From assembly GCA_018881555.1 (NCBI GenBank), contig JACAXG010000028.1, positions 1,694,364-1,758,363 of the forward strand: 64,000 nucleotides of DNA, read 5' to 3'. Of the stretch, positions 11,003 to 23,257 are shown piece by piece. A model generated the notes under the pieces. That model was not told where the DNA came from. It saw nothing but the letters and a program-made list of their open reading frames with translations, and searched no databases. The position numbers and the translations under genes were made by a program. The stretch's first letter is position 1. Each line of letters begins with the position of its first letter. The stretch comes from Amblyornis subalaris. Its lineage: Eukaryota; Chordata; Aves; Passeriformes; Ptilonorhynchidae.

Positions 11003-12559
11003 AGTCCCACTCCTGGCTGTGACCACCCAGCTCGCTGACACATTTAAATTACAAAACGCCCAACCGCTGGACATCGAGCCCTTGTTAAATTTTCCGAGGT
11101 CAAAAGAAGAAAAAGAAGGNAAAAAAAAGCATTTTCCNATTTTCCCCCCATCCCAGATGGCAGCTTAGCAATCCCTGGGCTGTCAGTGGCAGGGACTAAA
11201 TAAATAACAAATAAAATGTACTTTGGGCAAAACCAGATATGCTTAAGAAAACACAAAATGTGTTAAAAAAAAAAAATCACATTTTTATGCTGCCATCTGC
11301 AGCAGTTTCTTTTCAGCCTTACTCATAATTCAGGTTACAATGGGAGCGAGGTGTAAATTATGAAATGATAAAAAAAAAAGGAGATTTTTCAGCCCTTTCC
11401 TTCCCTGAGCAGTTCCTTCTACAGGGGACAGAATGATGCTGGGATGGAGCCAGGGAAGATCCTGTGGAACTCCAGAGGATTGGGATGCTCATTGCTCCAA
11501 CCTCACTTGGGGGGGGGCTTTTATTTTATTTATTTGCTTGTAGGAATCTGAAAGAAATCTCCACTTCAGGAACTGAGTGTGTTCAGCACTAGATAGGAAG
11601 GGGAGCTTCCAAAGAAGCCAAAATCCTGCTTTTTTGCAGAGGNAGACAGCCAAGACAAGGTGCTCCGAAGGGATCCGCGGAATATGATAAACTCGGAGCC
11701 GTTTATCTCCGAGGCTGCTGCCTGCACACATGGAAAATGAGGATTTCAAAGCTGCCTAAGGAGCCTGGCTCCTCCTGGCAGCTCTGGAGACCTCAGCCCT
11801 AGGGAGAGGAGAGCAGTGGGTATTTCCTGGTAGCCAGCTCCTGCTTTTCCCAGCCCGGATCCGGCCCGCGGCGGATGGGATCACAGGAGCTGTCGATCCC
11901 CGAGGACGCCGGGGAGGAAGCACAAAATGCCACCCACTTGCAAGGTCACAGCTGCAAGATCCCTGCTCCTGCTGCCGCACTGATGGCTCACATATGAGAG
12001 GGACCTTGGAACAGCAAGGAAAACACAGGGAAAATCGAATATTCCAGGCGGAGCCGTCACCGGGAGGGCGGGGGAACGCCGCCCTGATAAACCCCGAATG
12101 TCAGCNGGGCTGTTATCAGGGAAGGATGCTCCCCTGGGAAAGTGCTGCTTGAGGCTTTCCAGCTCCAAGGAATCTGCAGCGGCCTGTCCGTGAGGAAGCT
12201 CCTGCTCCCCACGGGGACTCATCCAGCAAAACCCAAGGACACCCCCATCGGCCGCGGGGCTCGTTCCGAGAGGTCACTCGTTAATCACCCGCAAATTGGG
12301 GTTGTCAGCGGAGGGAAGAGCAGAAATCCACGACCGCCTCGTCCTGTGGTTCCAACAGCCTCGTCCAGGACGGGGACAATGAGCTCCTCCNAGCCAGGTG
12401 CCAGGGAGGGACACTGGGACACAGGCAGGGAATGAGAAACAAGNGCAACAGAACGTGCCAGGCACTGCCTGGTGATGCTGGAGGGGCTCTGGAAACGGAT
12501 TGATAAGAAGGAGCAGGGATCTGAATGCTCCCAGGCTGCTGCACGCCAGCGCCGAGCTG

Positions 12560-13265
12560 GGAAAAGATGCACGGAGCTGGGAAAAGATGCAGAGAACTGG
12601 GGAAAAATGCAGGGAGCTGGGAAAAGATGCAGAGAACCGGGGGGAAAATGCAGGAAGCTGGGAAAAGATGCAGAGAACTGGGGGGAAAATGCAGGGAGCT
12701 GGGAAAAGATGCAGAGAACTGGGAAAAGATACAGGAAGCTGGGAGAAGATGCAGAGAACTGGGGAAAATGCAGGAAGCTGGGAGAAGATGCAGAGAACTG
12801 GGAAAAGATGCAGGAAGCTGGGAAAAGATGCAGAGAAATGAGGGGAAAAAATGCAGGAAGCTGGGAGAAGATGCAGAGAACTGGGGAAAAATGCAGGAAG
12901 CTGGGAGAAGATGCAGAGAACTGGGAAAATATGCAGGGAGCTGGGAAAAGATGCAGAGAACTGGGGAAAGATGCAAGAAGCTGGGAAAAGATGCAGAGAA
13001 CTGAGGGAAAAAAATGCAGAGAGCTGGGAAAAGATGCAGAGAACTGCGGAAAAAATGCAGGAAGTTGGGAAAAGATGCAGAGAACTGGGGGGAAAATGCA
13101 GGAAGCTGGGAAAAGATGCAGAGAACTGGGGAAAAAAATGCAGGAAGCTGGGAAAAGATGCAGAGAACTGGGAAAAGATGCAGAGAACTGGGGGGTAAAA
13201 ATGCAGGGAGCCAGGAAAAGTTGCAGCGAGCCAGGAAAAGTTGCAGGGAGCTGGGAAGAGATGCA
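12560..13265. repeat. Minisatellite, ~40-nt unit, about 16-17 copies
   Basis: Each unit joins two related ~20-mers: GATGCAGAGAACTGGGGAAA and ATGCAGGAAGCTGGGAAAA. Distances between successive GATGCAGAGAA sites are 39-42 nt. Variation is mostly in the length of G and A runs and in GGAAGC versus GGGAGC. The last 60 nt degenerate into GAGCCAGGAAAAGTTGCAG units. Almost no stop trinucleotide occurs in any of the six frames, which produces open frames of up to 516 codons on the minus strand and 360 on the plus strand; these are not genes. It lies within the 24 kb LMF1 intron. Confidence 0.97.
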
Positions 13266-13509
13266 GAAATCTTTGCTGCTCCCGTTTTCCTGCACCATCC
13301 CCACGGTGCTCGGAGCTTTGGACACGCGGCTCCGTGCGCATGGACGGCCCCAGGTCAGGGCATGGGATAAGGAGCCGGAGGGAGGCACCTGGAGAGGGGC
13401 GAGTGGATCTGCCCAGGTGTCCTGGATGGATCTGCAAGGGGGGATCTGGTCTGCAGCCCTGGCAGCTCCTGCTGGGCGGGCACCTCCATCCCGGCCCTTC
13501 AGCCTCGTG

Positions 13510-13940
13510 GTTACGGAGAGTCGCAGCCTGGCTTTGCCGCTTAATTCCTCCTGACAGCGAGAAGGAACCCTGACGGTTCCTGCAAACCGAGCTGTTTACA
13601 AGCGAGTGCCAAAGCCAGCGCGGGCTGGGAGCAGCGATCCCGGCGCTCCAGAAGCCCCCGGCGGAGCGCAGCCCGCGCCGCAAGGCATCCATCTCCCGAC
13701 GCCCGTCCGAGCCGGGAAACCTCGGCCTGACGGGGGACGGGAGCGCGGCCCAGCCGGCACGGAGGGAAGCTCGACCGAGCGGCAAATTACAGCCCCGCCC
13801 GGGATTTTCCAGCTGGGATCCCACGGAGGTATTTCCCGGTCCCGCCGCCGCGGTCNGGGCCGCTCCTCTCCGGCGTCCTGCGGCGGCAGCGCGGCTGTGG
13901 CGGGGCCGGGGCCACGTCGGGCGCGGTCACCAGGGAGCAC
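13510..13940. promoter_or_regulatory. CpG-rich island in LMF1 intron
   Basis: The segment is dense in CG dinucleotides (for example GGCGGAGCGCAGCCCGCGCC and CCCGCCGCCGCGGTC), in contrast to its surroundings. It starts 250 bp to the right of the 40-nt minisatellite. It could be an intragenic CpG island marking an enhancer or alternative promoter, or simply GC-rich microchromosomal intron. No transcript start or ORF with known homology is visible. Confidence 0.35.
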
Positions 13941-14574
13941 CCAGGGGGTTGGGAATGGGATGGAGGGGGTTGGCACGGACCCAGCGAGCTCCAAAGGGCC
14001 TTTGGAACCGGCCCGGAGGTGTCTCCTGGTCCACAGGGCTCCCGGTTTCGCCCTCGCCCTGGACAAGGAGGGGTCTGGCAGCTCGTCGGTGTTCACGATG
14101 GAATTGTGACATCTGGCACTTCTCCAGGATCATCGCGGCCTTCCCAAACTCAGGATGGCCGGGGAGGGACAAGGAGAGCAGCAGTGAGACACAGCACCCA
14201 CCTGAGCCCCTCCAGCCCCACCTCAGCTTTGGGAGATCAGGAATTCCTGGGTTCAGACACATCAGATCCACTCCCGACCCAGCCACGGAAATCCCTCCAC
14301 GTCCCCAAGCACCATCACTCCTCCCAGCTCGCCCGTGTTTTCAGTGGAAGGACAGATTATTTGGGCTGTCACAGGATGGAGGTTTGCACTCAGAAGCTAC
14401 TGCAAGGGAGGAGAAGCACCAGGAGAAGCGGCAGAACCACCAAGTCCATCCCTGGAGCAACTTCCAACCAGGACATCTCCACCAGAGCCTGGAGGCAGCC
14501 ACGGGAAAGCACCACGAGGACTCTTATCACAGCAGTGGCTGCGTGTGGAGTGTTTCACTTGGCACCCTCCGGAG

Positions 14575-14910
14575 CTCTCATAATCTTTTCCTTTATGATT
14601 AATATTAAACAAGTCATATTCCTTANGGAATTTCCTAACTCTGTCTGTTTATATTTTTCTCTACATCAGAGTTAATATTTTAAGATCGCCTCTTTTTTTT
14701 TTTTTTCTCTCTTTTCTTTCGCGTTCATCTGTTTTTCCTCATTTCAGAAATCAGGTTTCTTGTTTAGTAGCCATGACAACATCTGCCTGCGGTGGTTACA
14801 CCACAGCCTGGGGCTTTTTTATTTTCTTTTCTCCCCCCCCAAAGCTGCCTTAGAAAAAAAAAAAAATCCTTTAAATAAATAAAAGCATAAAATGAAAGGG
14901 GCAAGTTCGG
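14575..14910. other. AT-rich block with T- and A-runs
   Basis: It contains CTTTATGATTAATATTAAAC, a 17-nt T-run at about 14691-14707 and an A-run at 14852. No transposon signature is visible. It could be old degraded repeat or AT-rich non-coding sequence. Confidence 0.4.
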
Positions 14911-15170
14911 AACCGACTCCTCCTGCTTTCCCTCCAGTGACCCACTCCAACCAGACTTCCCAGCACGGTGGGTGAGGACTCATTTGGCTTTCATCCTGCA
15001 AAGTCTTATCCACTTAGTTCACTTCAGTGGGAATACTCGGAGCACATCGAGCCCAGCACATATGAAAGTCTTTAAAGCCTCGAGGTCTGGGCCCGAAAGG
15101 CACAAAAGCAAAAAGCTGGAGCTGCGTTTCCCTGCTGGGCGTCGAGCTCGGAGCAGCAGCGGCTCCAGGG

Positions 15171-15218
15171 TCGGGGTGGGATGGGGTGGGATGGGGTGGG
15201 TTGGGGTGGGATGGGGAT
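15171..15218 (+). repeat. G-rich 10-nt tandem array (GGGATGGGGT)
   Basis: Four to five copies of a GGGATGGGGT-like unit give repeated G3 and G4 tracts, a sequence able to form a G-quadruplex on the plus strand. Because LMF1 is transcribed from right to left, this is the template strand of the gene. Confidence 0.9.
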
Positions 15219-16805
15219 GTGCTGCTCCCCGGGGGGAGGATGGGGTGACTTCCAGGAGATGTGGGAGTCCAACATCATCTTCCCAGCGGGGACCACATGG
15301 ACCACCATGGATCCGGCCACCGCAGCCACCCCGCTGGCTTTGGCATCTCCCTCGCTCTGCATTCCCAACAAAACCCGGTGGATGGAGGGAACAGGACCCA
15401 CCTTCCTGTCCTGGGCAAGCTGGAGACGAGGCAAAGGGATTCCACAGCAAAGGAACATCACACCACCAAATGCATTCCTATAATCCGGGGAATATTGAGG
15501 AACAGCCTTTTTCCCCCTTAAATTAATGTAATATTTCAGGTTTTTAGCATGTGGGAATCGGTAGATTAGAGGGAATTCNGGCTTTTGGAAAAATAGGAGT
15601 ATTTTATTTTTGGCTTCTCCCACGAGCACANTAAATGGCCATGGAGTTATGGATCTGTTTGCCCACGGAAAGACACCACTGAAATTCCATGGGGTGTTTC
15701 ACGCAGGGAACCAGGAGATGGGCAGGAACGCTGGGAGCAGCGCTGACTCCAGAGGGGGCGACGAGGAAGGGAAAAGGTTGGGAATTTAACAAAGGCAGAT
15801 GAACCTTTAATGCAGCAGAACCTCTGGGAGCCCCGGGACACTGTGTCCAGATGTTCCGAGGTCGCTGTAACCTGACTCCGAGAAGGAAGAGGATGTATTC
15901 CCTCCAATTCCCCGCGGTGCTTTAATTCAGCGCAGCCTCGCACGTGGTGATCGCAGGTGGGGCTTCCCACTGGCCATAAACATGGAGCTGGGGGCAAAAC
16001 ACTCGGAGCCTCGCGGCTCTGGCTGCCAAGAGGCTTGAGGAANGGATTTCCAGGAAAACATCTCCCTTTCCCTGCGCTCCGCTCAGGGGGGCCGGAGGAA
16101 AACACCCCCAGCAGGGACTCTGCGGCACCGAGGACCCTGCCACCGACGGCAGCCACGACCTGGGACTGCCCGCTCCGGGAATTTCCAGCTGATCCCTTCC
16201 TGGCCGGGCAGGGATGGGAAAGGGGCAAGGAACGCAGGAGGGATGGCAACATTTTGAAGTTCCAGTCTTTATCTGTGGTCCCGTTTTTTCCAAGGAAAAC
16301 GATCTCTCTCTGTCTTTAGGACCCCACTGTCTGCAACGCTAGTCCTGGCCCTGCAGTGTGTCCAGCACGATCCCTGTGCCCCTGGAATCACAGACACGGA
16401 GCTGCTTTGGATGCACTGGGTCTCAGAGCGCCCCCCCAGCAGCCCCTGACCCTCTTCCCTTGGCCCTGCTCCCCCTGAGGTTCCTGGCTGCGGGAATGAT
16501 CCCTGTGGGATGAGGAGAACGGGCAGATTGGCCCTTGCTGCTCCAGAGGGATTTGTGTGGGGATCACAACTGGCTGGCTATGGAATAAAGGACATTATGG
16601 ATGCCCTAAAAGCAATCCCTGTCTCTTTCCCACTCTCCACTCCTGCCATTCCCAACCCCATCCAAACAAACAATGCACTCTGATTTGTTTTTCCAGAGGG
16701 GATTTTGACATTTCTGCTGTCTGCGTCCCGAGTTTTCCACNGCTCCCGGATTTTGGCATCTCAGGGAAGCTGGCAGCTTCTCCAAGGCTGGCCACNATGT
16801 AGAAC

Positions 16806-16883
16806 CTGGGCTAGTGGGAGGTGTCCCTNCCCAAGATGGACTTTAAGCTCCCTTCCAAGCCAGACCATCCCAGGATTCTATGG
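16806..16883 (+). mobile_element. Short CR1 3' fragment
   Basis: It shows CTAGTGGGAGGTGTCCCT and then ACTTTAAGCTCCCTTCC and CCATCCCAGGATTCTATGG. It is the last ~80 nt of the element, with more substitutions than most copies here. Confidence 0.8.
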
Positions 16884-17230
16884 AATACCTGTCCCTCTCT
16901 GCTTGCTCGCTCACAGGGTGCCGGAGATCCATCCAAGTGCCATCCCAACCATCACTGCCAGGCCACACAAGCCATAACCTGGGACTAAACATTCCCAAAT
17001 GCTCATTTTGTGCACTTTGCTCCTGGATTTTCCCCATGCTCCCGCTGCACCCCCTCGTATCCATGATTTGTGCGAGGAAGGCACTTGCTTTCTCAGCTTT
17101 TCCAAAACTGGCACCAGTCTGGGGTTTCTNCCTGCTTCCCAGTTTTGCTAATTAGGGCAGGGTGTCAATTGGAAGCTCCACTTCCCTCCCTGAGCAGCTC
17201 CACGTGNGGACACCAAGCCCACACCAAACC

Positions 17231-17306
17231 CATCCCAAGCTGCTCCAAGCCCCGTCCAACCCGGCCTCGGACACTTCCAGGGATGGGGCAGCCACAGGCT
17301 GCTGGG
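17231..17306 (-). mobile_element. Short internal CR1 fragment
   Basis: It matches the AAGCTGCTCCAAGCCCCGTC to GGATGGGGCAGCCACAGG part only; both the terminal tail and the upstream body are missing. Confidence 0.82.
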
Positions 17307-18092
17307 AATGTTGCTCCCAACAAAAGGGAAAGTGAGATTGGGGTTTGCAAACAACTCTCCAGGCAGGGACCACCACTGACCACGGCACAGCATCTCCATC
17401 CCACGTTTGGGGGAAGGAGCCTGTCCCAGCGCAGCTCCGAACAAATCCCAAGAGTTTCCCGCGCCGATGACAGATTTCTGTGAGTCACCAGCTCCGGCAA
17501 AAAAATCCCATTTTTATAGGAAGATGAAAGCCACGAGTGACACAGGTTTCCTGCAATTCCTGGCTGGTGCATGAGCGCGGAGATAACGATCCTGGCGGCG
17601 CCGGGGGAACGGGATAACGCAGCTGTGTAAACTGCGTGTGGGCTGGAGCATCCCGAGCCTGCATCCCCAGCCCAGCGCTTCCACGGGAAAACCAACCCCT
17701 CTGGAGGCAGCAGCGCTGCACAGGAACGCCGAACCCGGCCTCTCGGCCCGGAACAGGAGAAGGAGTGATTCCCATCCAAGCAGGGAAATGGGAAATCCGT
17801 CCTCACCGCTGTCCCTGAGCAGCCCGGACACCCAGATCCATGGCTTTGTCCTCACTCCGGAATGATCTGTTTAAATGGCTGTAATTAAAGCTATCCAGCC
17901 TCGGTGTGAGGGATGCTGGGAAAACCCCCACCCCTATCTGTGGATAGTCTTACACATCCAGCTGGCACAGGGTGTGCTCCAATCCCAACTATCCACAGGT
18001 ACAGAGCACACACTCAGCTCACTTGACAGGACACAACTGACTGTGGAATATGCTAATTAATTTAGAAAAACCTAAGCTGACCACCTGGAAGG

Positions 18093-18244
18093 ACAGGTTT
18101 CCCAGAGAAGCTGATGCTGCCCCGTCCCTGGAAGTGTCCAAGGCCAGGCTGGATGGGGCTTGGAGCAACCTGGGGTAGTGGAAGGTGTTGGGGGTGGAAC
18201 TGGATGAGCTTTAAGGTCCCTTCCGTCCCAAACCATTCCAGGAA
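18093..18244 (+). mobile_element. CR1 LINE fragment
   Basis: It runs from TTTCCCAGAGAAGCTGATGC to CCAAACCATTCCAGG with the AGCTTTAAGGTCCCTTCC tail intact. It has the GGAAGGTGTTGGGGGTGG variant shared with copies at 28.2 and 35.0 kb. Confidence 0.92.
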
Positions 18245-18586
18245 AACCAGGCCAGGAACCCAAGGTAAGAACACAATCTAAAATGCTCGGACAGCCAGGG
18301 ATACCAGAGGAAAGATTAAGGAGCAGGGATGGGGAAGAAGCCTCCTTTCATCCAGGGAAATCACTTTAACAGCAGCAAAACCCTCCCCTCGCTCCAAGAA
18401 CACCACACCAAAGGGATCATCCCACTCCAGCCCCTTCCACTCCTCAGATGGACACGTCCTGTCTTCACATGTCCATCTCTGACACCACCGAATGATTCTC
18501 TCATAATAAATGTATTAAAAATTCCCTTTAAAAGCAGCCCATCCTCTGCCATCTGTTTCCAGTTAGGCTGCTCTGATTTCATCTCT

Positions 18587-18601
18587 TTTTTTTTTTTTTT
18601 G
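18587..18601 (+). repeat. Poly-T run
   Basis: About 15 T after ATTTCATCTC, followed by GCAATGG. Confidence 0.92.
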
Positions 18602-19744
18602 CAATGGAATAGAAAACATTATTTAAAGGTCCTGTAATGTGGATGGTGGGAGGACAGATCCCAAATCCCAAATCCCACCGCTGTCACCCCGCTGAACAGC
18701 AAAGGCTCGGTGGGAGCCAAGAGCTGGGAAGATCCAAAAGGACCAGTTCAGATCAGGACTAAGGGACAGAAAATGGGAATAAACTTGGGAGAACTTCACC
18801 CTCTCCTCAAAGCATGGCACTGAAACTGGGGAAATTCACAGTTTAAAGACATGGGACACAAACCAGGGGATGAGCCCTTTGGCTTGGGTGACACCGATGG
18901 CTTGTGATGGTTTAGTAGCTACACCTAAACCTAAATAAATAGTTATCCCTGGAAATACGGTCCCAGAGCACGGTCAGGATCATGTCACGGGCCCCGGGAG
19001 CAGCTCTGCTTTCCAGCTGCTCTGGCTCCCAGCAGACAGGAATGTTTTATGCCCTCAACACTTCCTTTATCTCCCGGCCTCGCCTGGACCCGAGCGCTCC
19101 GTCCCATCTGGGAAGCGCAGATGTTGGAAGCCCCTGCATCCTTGGATCGTGTCACTGGCAGCATCCTCGGGATCGATTTCCCTCAGCCAGCCCGAGCACC
19201 TGGAAGTTCTGCTGGAGGGCTCCGCGCGCAGAGGTTCTGGAGCGCGGAGGGATCTTCAAAATCCGGTGGAAAACTCAAACAGGGAGGAAAAACGACCCCC
19301 TCAAGCTGCCCCACAGCTCGAGGAGGTGAAATATTCCTCGGGCTCTTCCCTTGGGAAGGGAAGCCCCACGTGTGGTGGGTGTCAGCCACGCCATTCCGTA
19401 CGGCTCTGGAATGTGTTCCTGGGGTGGGAAGAGCGCACAGGAAGCCAGACCTGACGCACCCTGGGAAGCTCCAACGTGGCCACCACACCAGCACCGGGTG
19501 AGTTTGCATTTGAGCAAACCTTGCCATTCGAGGATCTAGCTGGGGATTTGGGATGTCGCTGCTCAGCAATATTCCCAAGGACACTGGTCCATTGGGGCCC
19601 ATGCGGTCCCAGGCTCTCCCTGGCCTGGCCACGGTGGTGGCAGAGATGGCACCAAACTGGGCCACCAGCACCCAGCCAGCCCCGAGCCCCCACAAACCCA
19701 AAACTCTGCTGGAAGTCACCCCTCCCTCCCCTCCCTGCCTCCGT

Positions 19745-20265
19745 GTCCCGCTGCCCCGGGAGCGAACGCTCGCGGCCCTAAAGCGGCCCTAAAGCCGAGC
19801 CCCGCTCTTGGACGGCCAAACTCCCCGCGGCCCCGAAAGCGAGAGCCCCATTCCCAGTGAAAACCAATCCCCACCTTCCTGCTGCGCTTTTCCAGCCGCG
19901 GCAGCTCTTCCCAGCCCGGGGGCCTCCCCGTGCAAATCCGATTCCACGGCCGCGCGCCCCATCTCCCGCTCGGCTCTAACCAGGAGCAGCAGCGAAGGTG
20001 AGCGGCCAGCCCAGGGTAGGCAGACACATTCCCAACCCTTCTCCGTGGAAAACCAGCCCGGCCAGAAGCACGGCTCCGAGGCTGGCGGTGCCCCGTAGAG
20101 CCACGGTTTAGCTCCCATTTAAAACAGCCCCCGATCCCAAAGCTGTGGGATCCCTCCGGAGCTCCCCCGGCGTGCCAGCGGGATGAGTGATGGGAAAATC
20201 ACCCCAGCCCGGGGCTCGGGCTGCTGCCAGGCCGCCCCGCCCGCCGGAGTCAGCGCCGGTCCCCT
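19745..20265. promoter_or_regulatory. CpG-enriched segment
   Basis: CG dinucleotides are clustered (GAACGCTCGCGGCCC, CCCGCGGCCCCGAAAGCG, GGCCGCGCGCCCC), and the segment ends in CCGCCCCGCCCGCCGG. It is followed immediately by an AT-rich CpG-poor block, a sharp compositional switch. A regulatory role is inferred from composition only. Confidence 0.3.
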
Positions 20266-20640
20266 TCCCAATTAATCAAGTTCCCATACTGATTAACAGC
20301 GTGATTCATGGCTCTCGTTAGGAGCGTTCTGGAACAAACAAGGCTGTATTTCAAGGCCGCTGGCTTAATGGTTAAAATAAATGCCTTCCAAATTTCTATT
20401 TTCAAGTAGCTGAACCTTTTCCACCTTTACAACTAATTCAGACTTCCTTCAAATTATTTTTCTAAGTAATATAACAATTTGTTTTTCATTAGAGCTTGTC
20501 AAAGCCGGGCCCGGGTTTATTTTGAGAGAAACCAGCGCTCTCCAGAAACTGTTTAGCACAATTTGAATGACGCCCAAAGGGGTTATTGCAGCCACAATCA
20601 AAATAGAGTTTACAGCACTGGCTTGGGGTGACACTTTATT
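20266..20640. promoter_or_regulatory. AT-rich, CpG-poor block, candidate conserved non-coding element
   Basis: It holds AATTAATCAAG, GATTAACAGCGTGATTCATG and TTAATGGTTAAAATAAATG, motifs of the kind bound by homeodomain or HMG factors. It has no repeat signature and no N for about 370 nt, whereas N are frequent elsewhere. In mammals the LMF1 to SOX8 interval contains long-range regulatory sequence, which makes this a plausible enhancer; that is inference. Confidence 0.3.
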
Positions 20641-20644
20641 TAAT

Positions 20645-20706
20645 GATTTGAAAAAAAAAAAAAAGAAAAAAAAGAGAGAGAAGAGGGGGGAAAAAAAAAA
20701 AAAACC
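20645..20706 (+). repeat. Poly-purine tract (A-rich with GA segment)
   Basis: A-runs are interrupted by a GAGAGAGAAGAGGGGGG segment, giving about 60 nt of almost pure purine. Confidence 0.95.
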
Positions 20707-21584
20707 AAACCCCCAGCGCCCTGAATCAGGAGCTAATTAAATGCACTCCTATGGCTCGCAGGGAGTGTTTCTCAGCCCCTCTGACTACTGCAGAATGCAA
20801 GGACTTAACTTGTTGCTAACTAATCCCAGACCCCATTACGGGAGCGGTGTTATTTACTGGTTTGGGGTGGTATGTGCTGGCATTCCCGTGTCTGGCACAG
20901 CAGATCCCATCGAGCTGGATGTGAAATCAAATATCACAGTGATTAAATAGCTTGGGTTCTGCCTGCTTAACTCAGGGTTTTTCTTTTTTAGGGGGGGTAC
21001 GGCTTGGTATTTAATTTAAGGGGGCTTAAATGTAACAGAAAATCTGCGCTGCAACCGCTTTGATTTCGCATTCCTTTTGTTTTGCTGTCGAGAAAAGCGG
21101 AGCTGGAGCAGCTCCAGGGCTGAGGGAGGGAATCTGGGGGGATGCAGGCGGGAACGAGGGGCAGGGACACCCCGGCCACCCCTCGCCCCGGGACCAGGAC
21201 GGGCGCACAGGGCTGATGAGCAACCTCCACAATCCCGGCCCAGGGCTCCAGCATTCCTGAACAACCCTTGGATCTCTGTCCCCGCACCCCCCACCTCACG
21301 CCCGAGTCCAAAGGGGATTTTTAAACAACTCAGCTGCACAACTCCTTTCCACGGGCCCGTTCCTGCCCTCGTGCTCGGCTCCTCATTTCCCTGGGACTCT
21401 CTGTTTGTTGTTCCTTTCTCAACCACAACACAATCAGCAGAATGTGGACGCTTTGCGAGGGCTGAATGTCCTCTGTTTCCGCGGGGGAGCCTCTGCCCAG
21501 CCCGGCAGCGACACCCACCCGGGCACACCCGGCCCCAGGGGACCTCGTCCCCCGGCATCCCACGGGACCTGTACAACACCAGGA

Positions 21585-21849
21585 GAGGGATGCGTAGGGA
21601 TAGGACAAGGGGGAGTGGATTTAAACCGAAAGAAAGTAGATTTAGGTTGGATATTGGGAAAGAATCCTTCCCTGGGAGGGTGGGGAGGCCCTGGCGCAGG
21701 CTGCCCAGAGAAGCTGTGGCTGCCCCATCCCCGGCAGTGTCCAAGGCCAGGCTGGACAGGGCCTGGAGCCACCTGGGATAGTGGAAGGGGGTGGCACTGG
21801 ATGGGCTTTAAAATCCCTCCCAACCCAAACCATTCTGGGATTCTGTGAA
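21585..21849 (+). mobile_element. CR1 LINE fragment
   Basis: It starts near AGGGATGCGTAGGGATAGG, passes TTTAGGTTGGATATTGGG and GGTGGGGAGGCCCTGGCGC, and ends CAAACCATTCTGGGATTCTG. The terminal ATTCTGTGAA shows part of the CR1 end repeat. Confidence 0.93.
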
Positions 21850-23230
21850 CCGCAGAGCAATTCCCGAATTTTCTGGCTGCTCCATCCTCCAGCGAATGTG
21901 GCATCACCACCTCCCTGAGCAGTGCCCGTGTCCTGGGGGTGCATAATGAAAGCCCTAACGAGGAGCCTGATCCTCCTGCCACGAGCCTGGGCCTCGAGTA
22001 TCCCCTCTAATCCTGCTGGAGACACCTCTGGTTTCATTTTTGTTCCCTCTCTCCAGGCTGGGACCTCTGCTCCCTCCTAAGCCAGCCCCAGAATCCTCTG
22101 GAGCTGTGGCACTGCAGCAGCCTCATCCCATTTGGGTGTTTGTGGCTGCCAGGGCAGCTCATCCCTCCCACACCTCGGGCTGGGACAANGGGGGGGGGCT
22201 GGGTCCACCCCTCCCAAAAAAGAAGGGGGAAACCCCCACTCGGCCTCTCCTGCCTTCCCAGAGAGGTGGGAACGAAATCAACTGGAGGAAAAGATCCATT
22301 TCCATCACAATTTTTAAGAGGTTGGGGTTAGTCCAAGCCAAGGAGGGGGAAAAAAAAAAGGCAGAAAATATCTGTGCAACAACTGTTTTCTGCCTGAAAA
22401 GAAAAAAAAAAAAAAGAGGAGGAAAACGACTCTGCTGCCTGCTGTCCTGCACATTCCCGGCTCCCAGGGGCTGCGTGTCCCTGGTGCGGTGCCCAGCCGG
22501 GCAAGGGTTGTTTTCCAAGGGAACAGAGCCGAGGTTTCTGCCACATTCCCCCTCGGGGTCCCTCTCTCAGCGGGTCCCCCCATCCCTCCTCCAGCTCGTA
22601 AAGTCCCCTCCTTGGCCGGATCCCGGGAGCTGCCTCGGGGGGTTCCTCTCCAGGGCTCTGAGTCTGGGAGGGGTTTGGGCTGTGGGGGTTTGATCCCTGC
22701 CTGCCGCAAGGCTGGAATTCTGCCTCGCTCCTGGCGCTGTCATCCCTGTGCTCTCGAGATGGCTCCCGCTGAAAGACATCCCGGGATTGCCCAGCCTCGC
22801 CGGGAGCAGGGAGAAGCTGGCAGCACCGAGGTTCAGGCTCTGGAGGGGGGAAAAGATATTCCACGGCCACTCCAGCTCCTTCAGGGAATTCTGTCCCGGT
22901 GTGTGACGTAGGGGGCTGAGCTCATCCAGGGAGTTCTCCGGCCACGAGGATGCTCCGTGCTGGAGGACACGCCAGGGGTTTTCAGGGAAGGAGTCAGACT
23001 CCCCAAATTCACCCAAATCCACAGGGATTTGAGAGCCTGAAACTCTCCCCACGTTCTAAGCTCCCCAAATTGTGCCTTTATGGGGAGCAAAGCGATGGCC
23101 CTGCCTTTCCAGCAGCGCCAGCCTTCCACTTTCCATTCTACTGATTAATTTATGGACTTCACCTTTCTGATCCCGAAGCTCCTTCCCACCTGGCACTGCC
23201 AAAGCCACCCCCAGCTGGAAGGAAGCTCAG

Positions 23231-23257
23231 CCCCCTCCCTCCCTCCCTCCCTCCCTT
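23231..23257 (+). repeat. (CCCT)n microsatellite
   Basis: About six CCCT units run without interruption; the tract is poly-pyrimidine on the plus strand. Confidence 0.95.

Noticed and set aside
12472..13554. 360-codon plus-strand open frame (GKDAENWGKMQ-type repeats)
   Set aside because: Same minisatellite on the other strand; stop-poor composition explains it.
12274..13824. 516-codon minus-strand open frame rich in FPASCIFSQFSASFPS repeats
   Set aside because: It is the translation of the 40-nt minisatellite. Other frames on both strands are open too, there is no start context or splice evidence, and the unit length is not a multiple of three.
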